A stretch of 64,000 nucleotides of DNA from Ligula intestinalis (GCA_036362985.1 JAYGXS010000006.1:10632483-10696482), one strand, 5' to 3'; shown: positions 12,253 to 23,450, numbered from the stretch's first letter. The notes: generated by a model from the sequence alone, not told the origin. Numbers and translations: made by a program.

Positions 12253-12354
12253 CACATTTCTCTTCCCAAATTGTTGCCTCAGACCTTTTCCTCGTTTTTG
12301 CTGACTATAGCATTTAAACTTCTTATGTTATTTAAACATGGCAAAAGCAGCAAA

Positions 12355-12485
12355 GTGATTTATTGGAACCATATCATTTCGAGAGAGCTCGTCAGTTGCC
12401 GCCTCTCATTACTTAACGTGAATCACAAAGAGAAGATGCACAATGAATTCGTACAGGAAAATCGATATAAACACAAGGTCAAAAG
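12355..12485 (+). repeat. PLE linker module, copy 1 of 3
   Basis: A ~130-bp unit encoding Leu-Val-Ser-Cys...LLNVNHKEK...NEFVQ.NRYKHKV. Diverged copies lie in opposite orientation at about 13160-13295 and 13385-13515. The coding pattern sits where the PLE connector between RT thumb and GIY-YIG would be. In this spacer copy it is detached from any endonuclease. Confidence 0.7.
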
Positions 12486-12584
12486 GAGTGGCCAAGTGGC
12501 TAATCAATAATATGAGAAGTTCAAACGCTATGGTCAGCAAAAATAACAGGGAAAAACACCTGAGGTAACAACATAGGAGGAAAA

Positions 12585-13298
12585 ATTTATAAACAGGGAG
12601 CCAATGTTACCAAGGCCAAGTTAGGTTCACTACATGCTCCAACTGTTTACATAGGTCGGGTTTGACCCGCCGTATGTAGGCTGACTCCAGGTAGCGTAAA
12701 GTGCGAGTTGTTCATGCTCGAAAAATTACTCGCAAAGGCGTTTTGGCGTCAACAGAATGGCCTTATTTTAACAGATGTTCAGTAAATGATGACCGGGGAA
12801 TTCTGTTTTCTTGTTTAATTAACCAGCTAGGTTAATGTTCCTTAGTTCTTTTGGCCAATTGCTGCTGCGTTTGCCCTATGTACTTGCATCCGCAAGTGCA
12901 TGTTAATTCATAAATACAGTTTGCAGTGGCATGCAACGGCATCGCATCCTTCGCCAGAGGCATTAGTAAAGATTTCATCGGATTCCAAATTATAAGATCG
13001 GTGGCGTAGTGTGTATTTTCAATGGCATTGATAAGGCGTATTTTAGTGATGTTCTATATATCATCGCCCTTAAATGCAATGGAAATGAAAGCGGGCTCTT
13101 TGGTGCTAACTGCCGAGTCAATTTGGGTCTTAAATGTTTACTGTATTTGTCTGTAAACTTAGATATCCTTATGACCTTGTGTTTATATCGATTTTTCTGT
13201 ACGAATTCATTGTGTATCTTCTCTTTGTGATTCACGTTAAGTAATGAGAGGTGGCAACTGACGAGCTCTTTCGAAATGATATGGATCCAATAAATCAT
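12585..13298 (-). pseudogene. Penelope-like element GIY-YIG region, copy 2 (inverted)
   Basis: Minus-strand counterpart of copy 1. The frame 12990-13298 covers the connector (SLLNVNHKEKIHNEFVQKNR, then FTDKYSKHLRPKLTRQLAP). Past a frame break the GIY-YIG core reads ANCIYELTCTCGCKYIGQT, then QQQLAKRTKEH and the same in-frame stop. The Arg of the IGRT turn is Gln here. Unlike copy 1, the connector module is still joined upstream, so this copy is longer at its 5' side. Confidence 0.83.
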
Positions 13299-13384
13299 TT
13301 TGCTGCTATTGCAATATTTAAATTTGCACCAGGGAAACGTTGCTTTAAATGACTTATGTTATCGATTAGCCTCTTGCCAATTCT

Positions 13385-13515
13385 TATGACCTTGTGTTTA
13401 TATCGATTTTTATGTATGAATTCAATGTGTATTTTCTCTTTTGTGATTCACGTTACGCAATGAGAGGAAGCAGCTGAGGACCCCTCTCGAACTAATATGG
13501 ATCCAATAAATCATC
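13385..13515 (-). repeat. PLE linker module, copy 3
   Basis: Tandem, same-orientation, diverged duplicate of the module at 13160-13295, including the shared stretch around TTATGACCTTGTGTTTATATCG. It is not followed by endonuclease sequence. Confidence 0.65.
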
Positions 13516-13549
13516 CCGCTGTTATTGATATTTGTAAATTTGCACCTGG

Positions 13550-14230
13550 GATACTTTGATTTAAATTTTATTTATCCCCAATATCCCACCTAAGATTTAA
13601 GGGCAGGTAAACCAAACTTATTTTGGGGATTCATTATCATGAACTGGTCTCTTCAACCAGAGCACATTCCAACATGTCTTGAATTGGTAATAATTTATGA
13701 TTTTCGATAATTTACACCAAATACGCGTACGCAAAATCGTGCTATCGGCTAAATTGTTCGATTTTCTGATAACGACATACTTCTTGAAAAAAATTTCCTT
13801 TGTAGCCTTCCTTTAAGAAAGGCGATCGTGAGCAAGACATGGATAAATTATGAGTAGCGCGTGAGAAAGCGTGCGAACCCTTTTTTATTTCCGCTGTACA
13901 GTACAATTTACCTTCGTGCTGTTGCTTCAATTCGATTTCATGCAAGCGCGCAATACATTGGAAGGTCCAGAAGGCCATCTTCCTATCAACAAAGTTCGCT
14001 TTGACTTGGACGGTGATTTCCTGCTCTGTAATTATTACGAGCTAGGTGTTGAGACTAAAATACCTGCTGTCACGCCAGGTTTGCCGAATGTGGTGTGATG
14101 GCGAGAAATCAATAAAAGAGGAAGATGGAGTGGCTGCGATCATACGTTTTGTGGTATGACCTCTCGGATTCTGACTTGAAGTCATATTCCAAGAAGAAAC
14201 CAGCATAACATCACAAACGTACAAGTCAAG
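13550..14230. other. Unassigned, no clear gene
   Basis: Short frames on both strands (13742-13978 minus, 13871-14098 plus) have no recognised motif. Low-complexity AT stretches near 13560-13740 and a mixed stretch up to the LINE-A 3' UTR. Confidence 0.5.
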
Positions 14231-14830
14231 CAGTGTTAATTTTATATTAAATGGGGTTCCCTTTCATGTTAATGCTTTCCTTTGTGCAGTCGATATTCGC
14301 GGCTGCTTTACATCATCTCAACATTCCAACCATCATTTCCAAATCAATACAACCTTTATTCGTTTTGCAACGGCCTTTGCGGTCTCTGGTTATTAACGTG
14401 GCGGGTTTTAATAGCTTCGCAAGCATATCAGTAGACTCTGCAGTCCACAAGATCGTATCTCCGGCAATTCGAAGATGCTGTCGCCAATTATACTGCTCCA
14501 TTTTCTTTTAAACCTTGTTGTCCTCGATGGGCTTCTGCTGTCTTAGCACTCTGCTGCTTGGTCCTGTTGCCAGTTGGACGCTGGTACGGTGGTGGACAGT
14601 CTAAACTGATGTTTTGCTATTTCTCCAACAGCAATATGACTTTCTAAGATTCATACGTTATCATCAACAAATTATCTCGCTGTATTACAACAAATTTAGC
14701 ACCTGACTTCTTGGATTCTATCGAAACATACTTTTGCACCTACGTTTTATTTGTATAATTTTGGGGTTCGTTCTCATGGTAAGAGTTCCTTTCACTTTTT
14801 CCATCTTAGTTTATCATATTTTTCGGTCAG
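14230..14830 (+). mobile_element. LINE-A 3' UTR fragment
   Basis: Non-coding match to the LINE-A 3' UTR seen on the minus strand at 28200-28850 and on the plus strand at 40200-40700. Landmarks are the GACTCTGCAGTCCACAAG block followed by CATCTCCGGC-like sequence, a TTTCTCCAA block and a late GGTAAGAGTT block. It is more diverged than the other copies and lacks the terminal ATTT tail, so it is an old fragment. Confidence 0.65.
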
Positions 14831-15104
14831 TGTGGACTATCATTGTGACTTGACGATATGTTGGCGGACATGAACGTGTCTGCTCATCATATTCACATTT
14901 CTGTTGCTGATACTACTCATGTGGCTGTTCCCACTGTGCAGCAATTATCCACACAACATAAAATTTGGCAAAAAAGTGAATATGCAAGTTCGAGGAAGCG
15001 GTTAAGAAAAAGAAGGTGCCAACACTGGAAAAACAGTCTTATTTTCATGACGTTTGGGAGTCTGTGGAAAAATCATTCAACATAGGTAATTGTAGGATAA
15101 TCTG

Positions 15105-15960
15105 CGACCGTTACATGCACATGACAAATTCAGGCGGTGAATCATGAAGATGTGGATGCTCGAGGAATCGTTGACCATCAAAATTCAGCAGAATGTCACA
15201 TGCTAGTGCGGTATGAACGGTAAAACCTACAAGGCATGATAAGACCTCTCATTATCTGTAGTTTTAAGTCTCCGTACCAGAAGGATCATTGAGGAGGATT
15301 ATCATTTCCATCACGTCCCTGATCGGCAACATCTATCAAAAGTTGACGAACATAAAAGACCTCGATCTTCTGATAAAGTCCTCGCTTAAACCATCATCAC
15401 CATTTCTAAAGGCAAGTAAACGTGTGATACAGGTGCAGCTTACGACGAGGTGAGAATTCGTGTACATCGAAAAGCCGCTATCAGGAAAACGTTTAGCGGA
15501 TTTGCCCGGTCGCACTTAGAGTATGCCATCTAGGCCTGACGTCCGTCGCTCAAGAACGATTATTTGCAGCTAGAAAGGGTGCAGGTGAGGGCTGAGAAAA
15601 TGGTTAATAATACCAGTCATATGCCTCATAAAAACAAGTTGACTGAACTAGAGTTATTTCCTCTGAATTACAGGTAACTCCGTGGTGACCTCATCTGAAC
15701 CTGGCGTATTGTCAGAGGCGATGATTGCACACTTTTCCCATAAACTGCAGAGGAACCCGCCTTAAATGGAGGTCTGAATAAACGTCTTCTCGCGGAGAGT
15801 CGTCGGAGCGTGGAACGGACTCCATGACGAGGTGGTTCTCTCAGACACTGTTGACATTTTTAAACAACAAATTAATTAACATTTGCTTAGAGACTGTGAC
15901 AGCTATAAGGGACGTAGGGACAGTTGAAGCATTTGGCAACTGGCTCACAATTGAAGGCAC
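15105..15960 (+). mobile_element. Satellite unit fused to LINE-B RT fragment, copy 1
   Basis: One ~150-bp satellite unit (15105-15250) runs into a decayed LINE-B reverse-transcriptase 3' half starting at about 15258. The LINE part begins at the same point of RT (just after the NISKC thumb motif) as the copies at 16446 and 47412. Traces of a leucine-rich thumb, a YGAF-like motif and a KNDYLQLERVQ-like motif are visible across frameshifts. Direct duplicate of 16330-17200. Confidence 0.7.
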
Positions 15961-15974
15961 GATACGTTCTTGTC

Positions 15975-16440
15975 AAGATACACGATGGCCACGGATTGCG
16001 TGTCAAACTTCCGGCCAGTGATCACGGAGGCATAGAATGCGTAGTGATTGAAGTACCGTTCCAAAACCGCAGTCACTGCAATAATTTTTCTGCATAGCTA
16101 GTCTAACGCTCAAGAATTGACACAACCTATAGAGGTGCATGATGTTCATGTGTCAGATGTTATCATCGGGCGAGTAACGATAGGAGCCGAGGGTGCGCGA
16201 GGAATAGTTAACCAAGTGAACACTGTAGATACTGTCATGCATATGTGCCACGACCAGTCAAATCCTCAAGGCATGATACGACTTCCCAAGGGATGTGATA
16301 TGAATTGGTCGCACCTGAAACTCGGGCAGAAGATCACGGATGTTGAGGATGCTCGTGGAAAGGTAACCATCAAAATTCCGTAGACTGTGACATGCTAGTG
16401 TGGTGTAAGCCGTGAAGCCCTCAAGCCATGGTATGACCTC
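15975..16440 (+). repeat. ~155-bp satellite, 3 units
   Basis: Three diverged tandem units starting at about 15984, 16140 and 16303 (spacings ~156 and ~163). Each has a GGTCA/GGCCAC-type start, a GGCGAGTAACGAT-like or GGCCAGTGATCACGGAGG block, a GGGTGCGCGAGGAATAGTTAACC-like block and a CAAGGCATGATACGAC-like block. The same unit occurs at 17745-18620, 62880-63775 and 47420-47720. Confidence 0.75.
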
Positions 16441-16445
16441 ACATA

Positions 16446-17230
16446 ATGTTAAGATTTAAGGCTCCATAGTAGAGCGCCAATGATGAGGATATTCCTTTTC
16501 ATTAGGTCTGCGATGGGCATCCACGTACAAATTTTGACGAACAGAAAGACCACGGTGTTCTGATTAAATGTTCGCTTAAACCATTTTCACTGTGTATAAA
16601 CGCAGCTAAACGTGCCACACAGGTGTTGTTTATGATTAGACGGGGATTTGTCCATATCGAAAAGGAGGTCTTCAGGAAAACGTACGGAGCCTTCATTCGG
16701 TCGAAAATTGACTATTCAATCCAAGCCTGGCGTCCGTGTTTCAAGAGGGATTATCTGCAGCTAGAAGAAATGCAGACGAGGGCTACGAAGATGGTTAAGA
16801 ATATCAGTCATATGCCTCATGAAAACACACTGACTGAAATATATTTTCTTCCTGTGAATTACAGGCATCTCCGCGGTCACCTCATCCAATCCTATATAAT
16901 TGTCAGAGGCCGTGAGTGCGCCCAAAAAATTTGACGAATTCTGCGAATTGGCTCAGACGGATCATCTGCGGTGTCATCCCATAAACTGCAGAGGAAGCTG
17001 GCCCATATGGAAGTTTGACGGAAAGCTTGCTCGTAGAGGGTCGTTGGAGCGTGGAACGGACTCCATGACGAGGTGGTACTCTCAGACACTGTAGACATTT
17101 TGAAAAACCACTTTGATTAGCATTTGCTGAGAGACCGTGTTCGATAAAAGGAGCATAGCGTTCATAGCAGCGGTTTGCAACTGTCTCATACCTTTCGCGG
17201 ATGTCAAGCCTTCAATAGTATTTTGAACTC
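16446..17230 (+). mobile_element. LINE-B RT fragment, copy 2 (satellite-fused)
   Basis: Plus-strand C-terminal RT of LINE-B. The frame 16623-16934 reads RRGFVHIEKEVFRKTYGAFI, RSKIDYSIQAWRP and LRGHLIQSYIIVRG, matching the thumb region of the LINE-B at 42179-42766 (RRGFVNIDKELFRKTYGAF). It then breaks to WSQTL-like C-terminal remnants. Its 5' edge is identical in position to copies 1 and 3, which argues that one truncated copy was amplified together with the satellite. Confidence 0.8.
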
Positions 17231-17579
17231 TTGTGGCGGTCCTTGCCGTCCAACTTTCTCTATTGCTTTGTGTGGCGTCATTGTTCAACACCAGCTGCCT
17301 CAAGGTCATTCAATTCATCAGTCAGTGCTTCCAGTCGCGCTGACCTGCAGAAACTTGAACTAATTCCACTCGGACACACAAACGTGTGTCTATGTTCTCG
17401 CGGCCGCCAAGCGTCACTGGAACATTTCATGTTTTTCCCACTCTTGGCCACTATTCGATTTAGGACCACGGCGCCCCAGCGGAATGACAAGTGCTCCGAA
17501 GTCCAACTTGTCTACATATATTCTACGTTTTTTATGTGCACGATAAACTATCTCTTCTATTCTGGCGTTCCAAGATTTT

Positions 17580-17740
17580 TTCAATATCCTAAGGAATAGG
17601 GCCTGGAAGATTGAAGGTTTTAAGATGAACCGACTTATCCTTAACATTTAAACTGTTGTTGAGTTTGAAAACTTTTGTGATTTGTGGATATGAATGAGGA
17701 GATCAAAAGCAATAGACTTCCCCATTAATAAAGTGACCTA
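17580..17740 (+). mobile_element. LINE-B-like 3' end in arm 1
   Basis: Non-coding sequence ending in a GCAATAGACTTCCCCATTAA stretch then TAAAGTGACC, a diverged form of the LINE-B terminus (…CTTAATAAAGTGACT). The arm 2 counterpart is 63770-64000 on the minus strand. Confidence 0.55.
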
Positions 17741-17744
17741 ACGA

Positions 17745-18620
17745 ATTGTGATGGTCACGGGTCGCATGTTACCATTCGGCGAGTGTCCAGGGAAGATCAG
17801 GGTTGGAGAGGAATGTTTTACCATGTCAATACTAATGTGGAATTACCTGGAAACCCCTCAGTATAAGCTGAGGTTGCGATGTGTGGATGTTGGTCACAGA
17901 TGCTTGTTAACCGCCTGCACCTGCTCCCCAAAATCAAGGATATATGAGAAATTGTTTGCTGTGTTAGCTCTTTAGATTGCCTTCGAACAACGGCTGCGGG
18001 ACCACTCAGGGCCTTAAAGCTTAATAGGACCTCTCAACGTAGGTGTTAGTAACCAAACACATAAGAACATCCGCCGACAGGGAAGCTGAGGATGCGCTGG
18101 AGAATGTTTACCATGACAATACTGTGGACACTACAATATGAAGTCTGCATGACTAGTAAAACTCTGAAGAATTGATACAAGCCCTCAACGTGGGCGTTGG
18201 TCACCAGTCACGTGGTAACATTCGGTGACTTATCGTGGTAGATTTCGTGCGAGAGAAATGGTTTTTTAATGTCAACACTATTGGCAATTCCGCAAAAATT
18301 CAGCATTGACTGCACATGCTGTAGGCATGATACGACCTTGTTGAGATTCATGATGGTCATGGGTCACCTGTACACATCCGGCCAGTGATCACTGAGGCTA
18401 AGAAGGCGTGAAGATGGGAGTTACATGCCAACACTGCAGACACTGCAGTTTTGATCCTGCATAACAATTCATACTTTCAAAAATTGGTAGCACCTCTATC
18501 GGTGCGTTCTGGTCATGGGGCACATGTTAACATATGGCGATTGAGAATAGGTGCTGGGGGTGCGCGAGGAATAGTCTACCACGTGATTCAGTCAGTGTAT
18601 ATGAGTAAATAATACGCGTG
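17745..18620 (+). repeat. ~155-bp satellite array, 6 units (arm 1)
   Basis: Six diverged tandem units begin near 17751, 17891, 18048, 18208, 18354 and 18511, giving spacings of about 140-160. The clearest unit starts GGTCATGGGTCACCTGTACA and continues with a GGCCAGTGATCACTGAGGCT block. A late unit has GGGGGTGCGCGAGGAATAGT. Mirrored in arm 2 at 62880-63775. Confidence 0.75.
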
Positions 18621-18714
18621 ACCCTTTGAACCCCTTATTGGGCACATCAAAATCTCAAGAGTTATAAACAATGTAAACAAGTTTTCCGACAGGAAAATAT
18701 AGATTGTCACATGG

Positions 18715-19195
18715 TGCAGTGGTATTTAGATGCTAATTTGTCACATAGTTCCGTTGTGCTGCAGCATGTGTACATCAAGTCGGTGTTTTACTGTCTCAAC
18801 AGAGTGAGACATAAAAATTGCCTTGTGAAAGTTTTTTCACGGTCCACGACCCGTTTAGAGAAAAACAAACTTTCTTACGTCCAATCGTCCTTGGGGCACA
18901 TACAGTGTGAAGAGATGTCCCGGAGATAAGTTGTAGTGGCGAGTTGGAAAAAGCCGTCACCTATGAGAGCGCAGTCCATGCCATGCGCAATTCTGAAGGT
19001 TTGTAACAAATCTCCGCGTATATGCCTGTAACTCAGAGGATAATGATCAAGATTAGTTAGGCGGATCTCATACGGTCGTGAACCTTGTCTTCTTACTAAT
19101 TTTTTCGCTCACCGCTGCATCCTTTCAAATACGTTATAATTCTGCCGCATCAACGGTCTCCAGGTTTAAATCGCGCATTAGAGATGTGGCCTGTA
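18715..19195 (-). pseudogene. LINE-C RT C-terminus (arm 1)
   Basis: Reverse complement of the better preserved frame at 62272-62712. It encodes the thumb/C-terminal part of a LINE reverse transcriptase, but here the frame is broken. It abuts the 3' LTR of LTR-G and is the continuation of the RT piece at 35864-37205 on the other side of the LTR element. Confidence 0.75.
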
Positions 19196-19256
19196 GCGAA
19201 AAAGTCTTAAAAATAATTAAAATGTCATAGAAAGAATACAATGCAAAAATATTCGG

Positions 19257-19787
19257 TGTACAGCTAAATAAAAGTGACTTATCTACCAGACTTCTCGAAT
19301 GGAAAAAGTGAGAAAAACGGTATAAGAGAATGGCAACGACTCACTTAGATCGTCAATGATACTTGTCAGCAGTAGCCAAGAGATTGACTTGCCAAAGGAG
19401 GGTTCCATAAAGATCTGGGTAACAGTTCGTCAACTTGCACTCGGGAGAGAGTAGAGTAAACTTGTTCGTAAGCGGCCGTTAGTTGCTCCTGAGCCCGAGA
19501 ATGATCACCAGAGAATGGTGTTGTTGAAGGGCAAAGAAAACAGCAGCCGGTCAGTTGGAAATATCTTGAATAGTGCATTGGTGTAAGAAAAGTGTACGAA
19601 AAGTCAGCGCGCCGTCTGAAAACGAAACTGTATTTTCGCGCGGCTTGCGTTAAGACAAACCTTAATAATTTGGTAAATTTGAAGAACGTATCCATTAGGC
19701 TAAGTGCCTACATAAACCCTCTGCCAGACCGTTGGCACGTTTCATATGCTCTTCAAAAAAGGGATGTACAAGAAATGTTCAACAACA
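19257..19787 (-). repeat. LTR-G 3' LTR (arm 1)
   Basis: Aligns with the other LTRs at 35258-35834, 51819-52333, 61680-62228 and 37545-38040. Common landmarks on the element strand are TCTCTTGGCTACTGCTGACA, GAGGATCTAAGTGAGTCG and AGTCTGGTAGATAAGTCACT near the 3' end. Boundaries are estimated to within about 20-100 bases; I could not settle the exact TG...CA ends or a target duplication. Confidence 0.8.
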
Positions 19788-20109
19788 TAGTCTCGCAAGT
19801 TGGTAGGAAAACTAACATGTCTATCGGAACGAATGGAAGGTGGGGGATTGACGGAGGGGACGTGCTACGGATGTGGGTAAGGTCAGGTGTCAAGGGTGGC
19901 GGTGGAGTGCAGATTTAAGGTGCCATGAAATTGGACGGGCCATGTGGTGGTGACGGGCATTCAACATAGGCTGGCATCAGTCCATCGATAGACACAGTAT
20001 CGGTAGCAACAGCCCTTTGAATGACAAGATATTTGTCTTTCCGTTGCAGCACTTTGAATGGACCATCGTGGGGTGGGAAAAAGGGCCTGCGAAATGCGTC
20101 GTGCCGGAC

Positions 20110-21000
20110 AAACACGAGTGGGGACGTGTTCAGGTCCTCGTGCGCGAAAACGCGTCAAGGTGGCGAGCGCCTGGGGTCGGGTGCAGTGTAGCCATGCATT
20201 GCTGCAACTGTTGCACGAGGGTGTTCGTGGCATCAGGGGTGACGGAGGAAGACTGCACGAGCTCTCCATGTAAACGGAGGACTGTGCCCTTAACGAGATC
20301 GGTGGCAGTGCATCGAATGTCCTCCTTAACAGCTGCGCAAATTCCCAGGAGAACGAGTAGTATGTTGTCGTTTCAGTTGTGTGGGGCGGGATGAGACGTC
20401 AGCGCGAACTTCAGCTGACGGAGAAGGCGTTCCACGAGGCCGTTTGATGCTGGGTGATAGGCAATAGTGGTGATATGTGAGCGCCCGAGCAGTTTGGTGG
20501 ACTCACGGCAGAGTGAAGATGTAAACTGGCTTGTACAGTCAGTTCTGAGCTTAGCTGGAACACCAAAGTTGGCTATCCGGTGCGTAAGAAAAGTCATGGA
20601 AATATTCCTTGCCGCGGTATCCAAGATAGGACCAGCGATGGGCCATCGTGTGAAACGAATAACAACAGTCAGAATGTGCGTGAAACCGCGCAATGGGGAT
20701 AACGGGCCGACTAAATCCAAGTGGATTTGGTGAAAACGGGCGTCAGGAACCGCGAACATGCTGGGCAGAGAAAACATTGTAGCGCTTGACCTTATATTTT
20801 TGCGGGCTTAGCACTGTTTGGTTCAAGTTGCAATGTTGGCGTTCATCTTTGGCCACACGAAACGAGCCGAGATGATTTTGCGGCCATCGCGAACGCTGTG
20901 GTGGGATAGCGAATGGAAGTTTTCGAGAACTACCTTTGGTAGCACTGGAAGACCACAAAACCAGACGTATCTGTAGACCATTCACACACAATCGACCATG
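20110..21000 (-). pseudogene. LTR-G integrase (arm 1)
   Basis: Integrase inserts the element cDNA. On the minus strand a degraded zinc-binding region (20743-20991) leads into the catalytic core at 20373-20777: RFHQIHLDLVGPLSPL (first Asp), FGVPAKLRTDCTSQF (second Asp) and YHPASNGLVERLLRQLK (Glu). Behind a frameshift, 19915-20115 gives the C-terminal VFVRHDA...PPHDGPFKVLQRKDKY block, a GPF/Y-type module. About 9 percent of core residues differ from the arm 2 copy. The DDE residues are all present, but the frame is split. Confidence 0.88.
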
Positions 21001-21087
21001 GTGACGCTAGGAGGGAAGCCTCACACAGCTTAAGCACAGAAGACGCAGGCATTTCGATGCTGAAGTTGTAGCGACCTCCTTTCTTAG

Positions 21088-21730
21088 TCATGCTTTCCTC
21101 GGACGCCGCGTGNNNNNNNNNNATACGTTCTCTCGTCTATTATCTGGCTGGACCACATCGTATCCCACAAAGTCATCAACCACCTGCGCTTCTACAAGCT
21201 TAGACAGACTTAACGTGGTGGTAAGCGTGTTGTCTTCCTGACGGGATAAGGCATAAGCAACGACATTAACATCACCACGGACATAGCGTATGTCTGAGGT
21301 GAATTGGGAATTGTACTTTAGGTGACGTACTTCAGGCGGCGAATATCGATCCAGTTTAGATTTGAGGGCGTAAGTGAGAGGTTTGCGATCCATGTGGACC
21401 TAAAATTCTCTCCCCTCAAGCAGATGACGAAAGTGTCCGATGGCCAGGCATCTGGCAAGAAGTTCGCGCGATAAAGTGCTATAGCGAGTCTGCGCCGGCT
21501 GAAACTTCTGAGAGAAGAACGCTAGCAGCTAAAACGGGTCATGAACCGCTTGCTGCAGAACTGCGCCGACGGCAAAGTTGGAGGATTCGATGGTCAGAAT
21601 AAGCTTTGTTTCGGCGTCGGTGCTTAAATGACGAAGATGGGTGACATCCACGAGGGCTTTCTTATCTGCGTCTTATGCTGCAAGAGCGCTGGGTGAATGT
21701 TGAATCAACTTGCCCTTTGACTTCAGAAGA
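21088..21730 (-). pseudogene. LTR-G RNase H (arm 1), spans the assembly gap
   Basis: Contains MDRKPLTYALKSKLDRYSP and DIRYVRGDVNVVAYALSRQE, the C-terminal signature of gypsy RNase H (HKPL...D.SRQ). The N-terminal part towards 21730 corresponds to arm 2 LKSKGKLIQLSP and LILTTDSSNFAVGAVL. A 10-N gap at 21113-21122 lies just after it, in the spacer before integrase. His of the DHKPL motif is Arg here. Confidence 0.85.
21113..21122. other. Assembly gap (10 N)
   Basis: Ten N bases, probably a scaffold gap of unknown or placeholder length. The matching place in arm 2 (about 60406-60412) lacks the surrounding ~105 bases altogether. Confidence 0.95.
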
Positions 21731-22363
21731 AATTTCACAGAAAGTTAAGTGCATTGACGGTGTTGACACGATAAATTCGCCAACAAACTCCTCGAAAAAA
21801 CTGTCCCACATGACAAACAGTGTGACATAAGAGACAAGGGTGTAAACCGTATGGCCAAAATGACTACCCTGCAGAAGGCACAGAAAGGAAAGAATCGGGA
21901 CGACACGCATTGCCCGACGACATGCTAACACTGCAAACATTGCCCAAAATATCAAAGTTAGAGTCACGCATGGATTTCCTAGGGGATGTTATCGCACGTT
22001 TTCTCAAGCATGGCTAATTAAAGTCGCTGGATGAAACATATGGAAATCAGTTGCTAGAATCCACATTGACTAAAATAGCGACCAGGCACCAGCGAATCGG
22101 TCCAAGTGCGACTAAAACAGAGGCAAAGCAAACACAAACAAGCCCACATCTTCTGTCCTAAGAAAGCTTGGGTTCTAGGATCACCAAAACGGACAGGAGA
22201 AGAGGGATAAGTCTACCTGTCCAACCAGTATCACCCTGTTCACAGGTCAGAACTAGTAAAATCCCACGAAAAAGGATCCGAAAAGATCTGCGAGAAGCAA
22301 AAGAGACAGCGTTTGCACCGAGATAACTGCGGTCCGATGCACACAAAGCAATTAAATTGAAGG

Positions 22364-23053
22364 ATGCCGCAGAAAAAAAAACATACGAGGGTGCCAATAC
22401 TTACACTTAAGGTCCCTACAAATGAACAATCAGCTATAGTTGGGACGAGTTTGAAAAATATCGCTGCAGTCAACAAACAACCGATTGGATCGCCACGTAA
22501 AATACAGGTTGCCGTCAAAAACGACACGAAACAAAATACGAAAGTGTTGCACCAGAAAGTTACCGATGGCGTGGATGGAACGCAAAAAATCACCGATCAT
22601 GGCAAAGATTTCGTAATACAAGGTCTAGCGGAATCAACTGCCAATGCTGCTTTTGACCAGAAAGTGGACGACGGTATCGCAGGCCCGAGCCCGAAGCCAA
22701 CGATAGAAAACGAGGGTAGTACAGCAACCATAGACTCCGGTCACACACAGGACGGTCATAGCAGCAAAGCAAGAGCTATTAACCAGAAAGCAAGCAATAT
22801 TCTCATGAGCACGAAAAATGGCACTAAGAGATAATCCAGCATCATATTGCAGGAGTTAATTGAACCAACCACAGCCACTACCATGAACCGGCATTCCGCA
22901 GACGTTCAGCTTTTCCGTGCACTTATAAGCAAAATGCTGGGACCAAATGTATCATTAGAGTGCCATAATGCCTTCCGCCTTGGCAAACGGCCAGAGAGCC
23001 CAACTGGAACGACAGGTCACAGACCTCTCACAGTGGTCATGACCAGCAGCTAA
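22364..23053 (+). pseudogene. LINE-D ORF1 remnant (arm 1)
   Basis: Two frames, 22364-22834 (156 aa) and 22847-23053 (68 aa), split by a stop and a short frameshift. The first is Lys/Thr/Asp-rich and mostly disordered in appearance. The second has FRALISKMLGPNVSLECHNA then FRLGKR, resembling the start of the ORF1 RNA-binding (RRM-like) region in CR1-group LINEs. Arm 2 keeps only part of it (58994-59215). Assignment as ORF1 rests on position and weak similarity. Confidence 0.55.
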
Positions 23054-23450
23054 GACGCCAAGCTCGTTCTGTCTAGGCATTTCAGAATAAAAGACTCTGG
23101 CCCGGGGTTTTTTTCAGCAGGAGTGCTCAGCTGCAGAACGGAACAAACGTCGTCAACTTTTTACCGAAAAGAGGGAGTGGGTCAGCAAGGGGGAGCAAAA
23201 CATGGTTATTTACAGCAACCATATGATTCAATGTCCATTGCTCTCACATTGGATAGGTCCGTTCCGGATTACCACACAGTCGACCCAGTAGGGCAAGGGT
23301 TAAGCCCAAACGGAAAACATAGAGAGGTAGAACGAAGAGGAGAAACATTTGGTTATTTACAACAACCAAGTGATGACCGTACAGTCGACCCGGTAAGGCG
23401 GGAAGAGGCTTACCGTAACCACTTCTCGGGCAAACAGAAAGTTAACTTTC

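Noticed and set aside
17231..17647. Overlapping 122-aa plus and 70-77-aa minus frames
   Set aside because: No motif, several overlapping readings on both strands and LINE-B-like sequence next to them; cannot be supported as a host gene.
17745..18620. Regularly spaced repeats that could suggest a CRISPR array
   Set aside because: Units are ~155 bp, tandem without unique spacers and strongly diverged; the DNA is eukaryotic.
19592..20394. Plus-strand frames of 108 and 125 aa
   Set aside because: Antisense shadows of the 3' LTR and the integrase C-terminus.
21662..21967. 101-aa minus-strand frame with hydrophobic stretch, resembling a small membrane protein
   Set aside because: It spans the LTR-G RNase H/LINE-D junction; hydrophobicity is a frame artefact and the arm 2 counterpart is broken.
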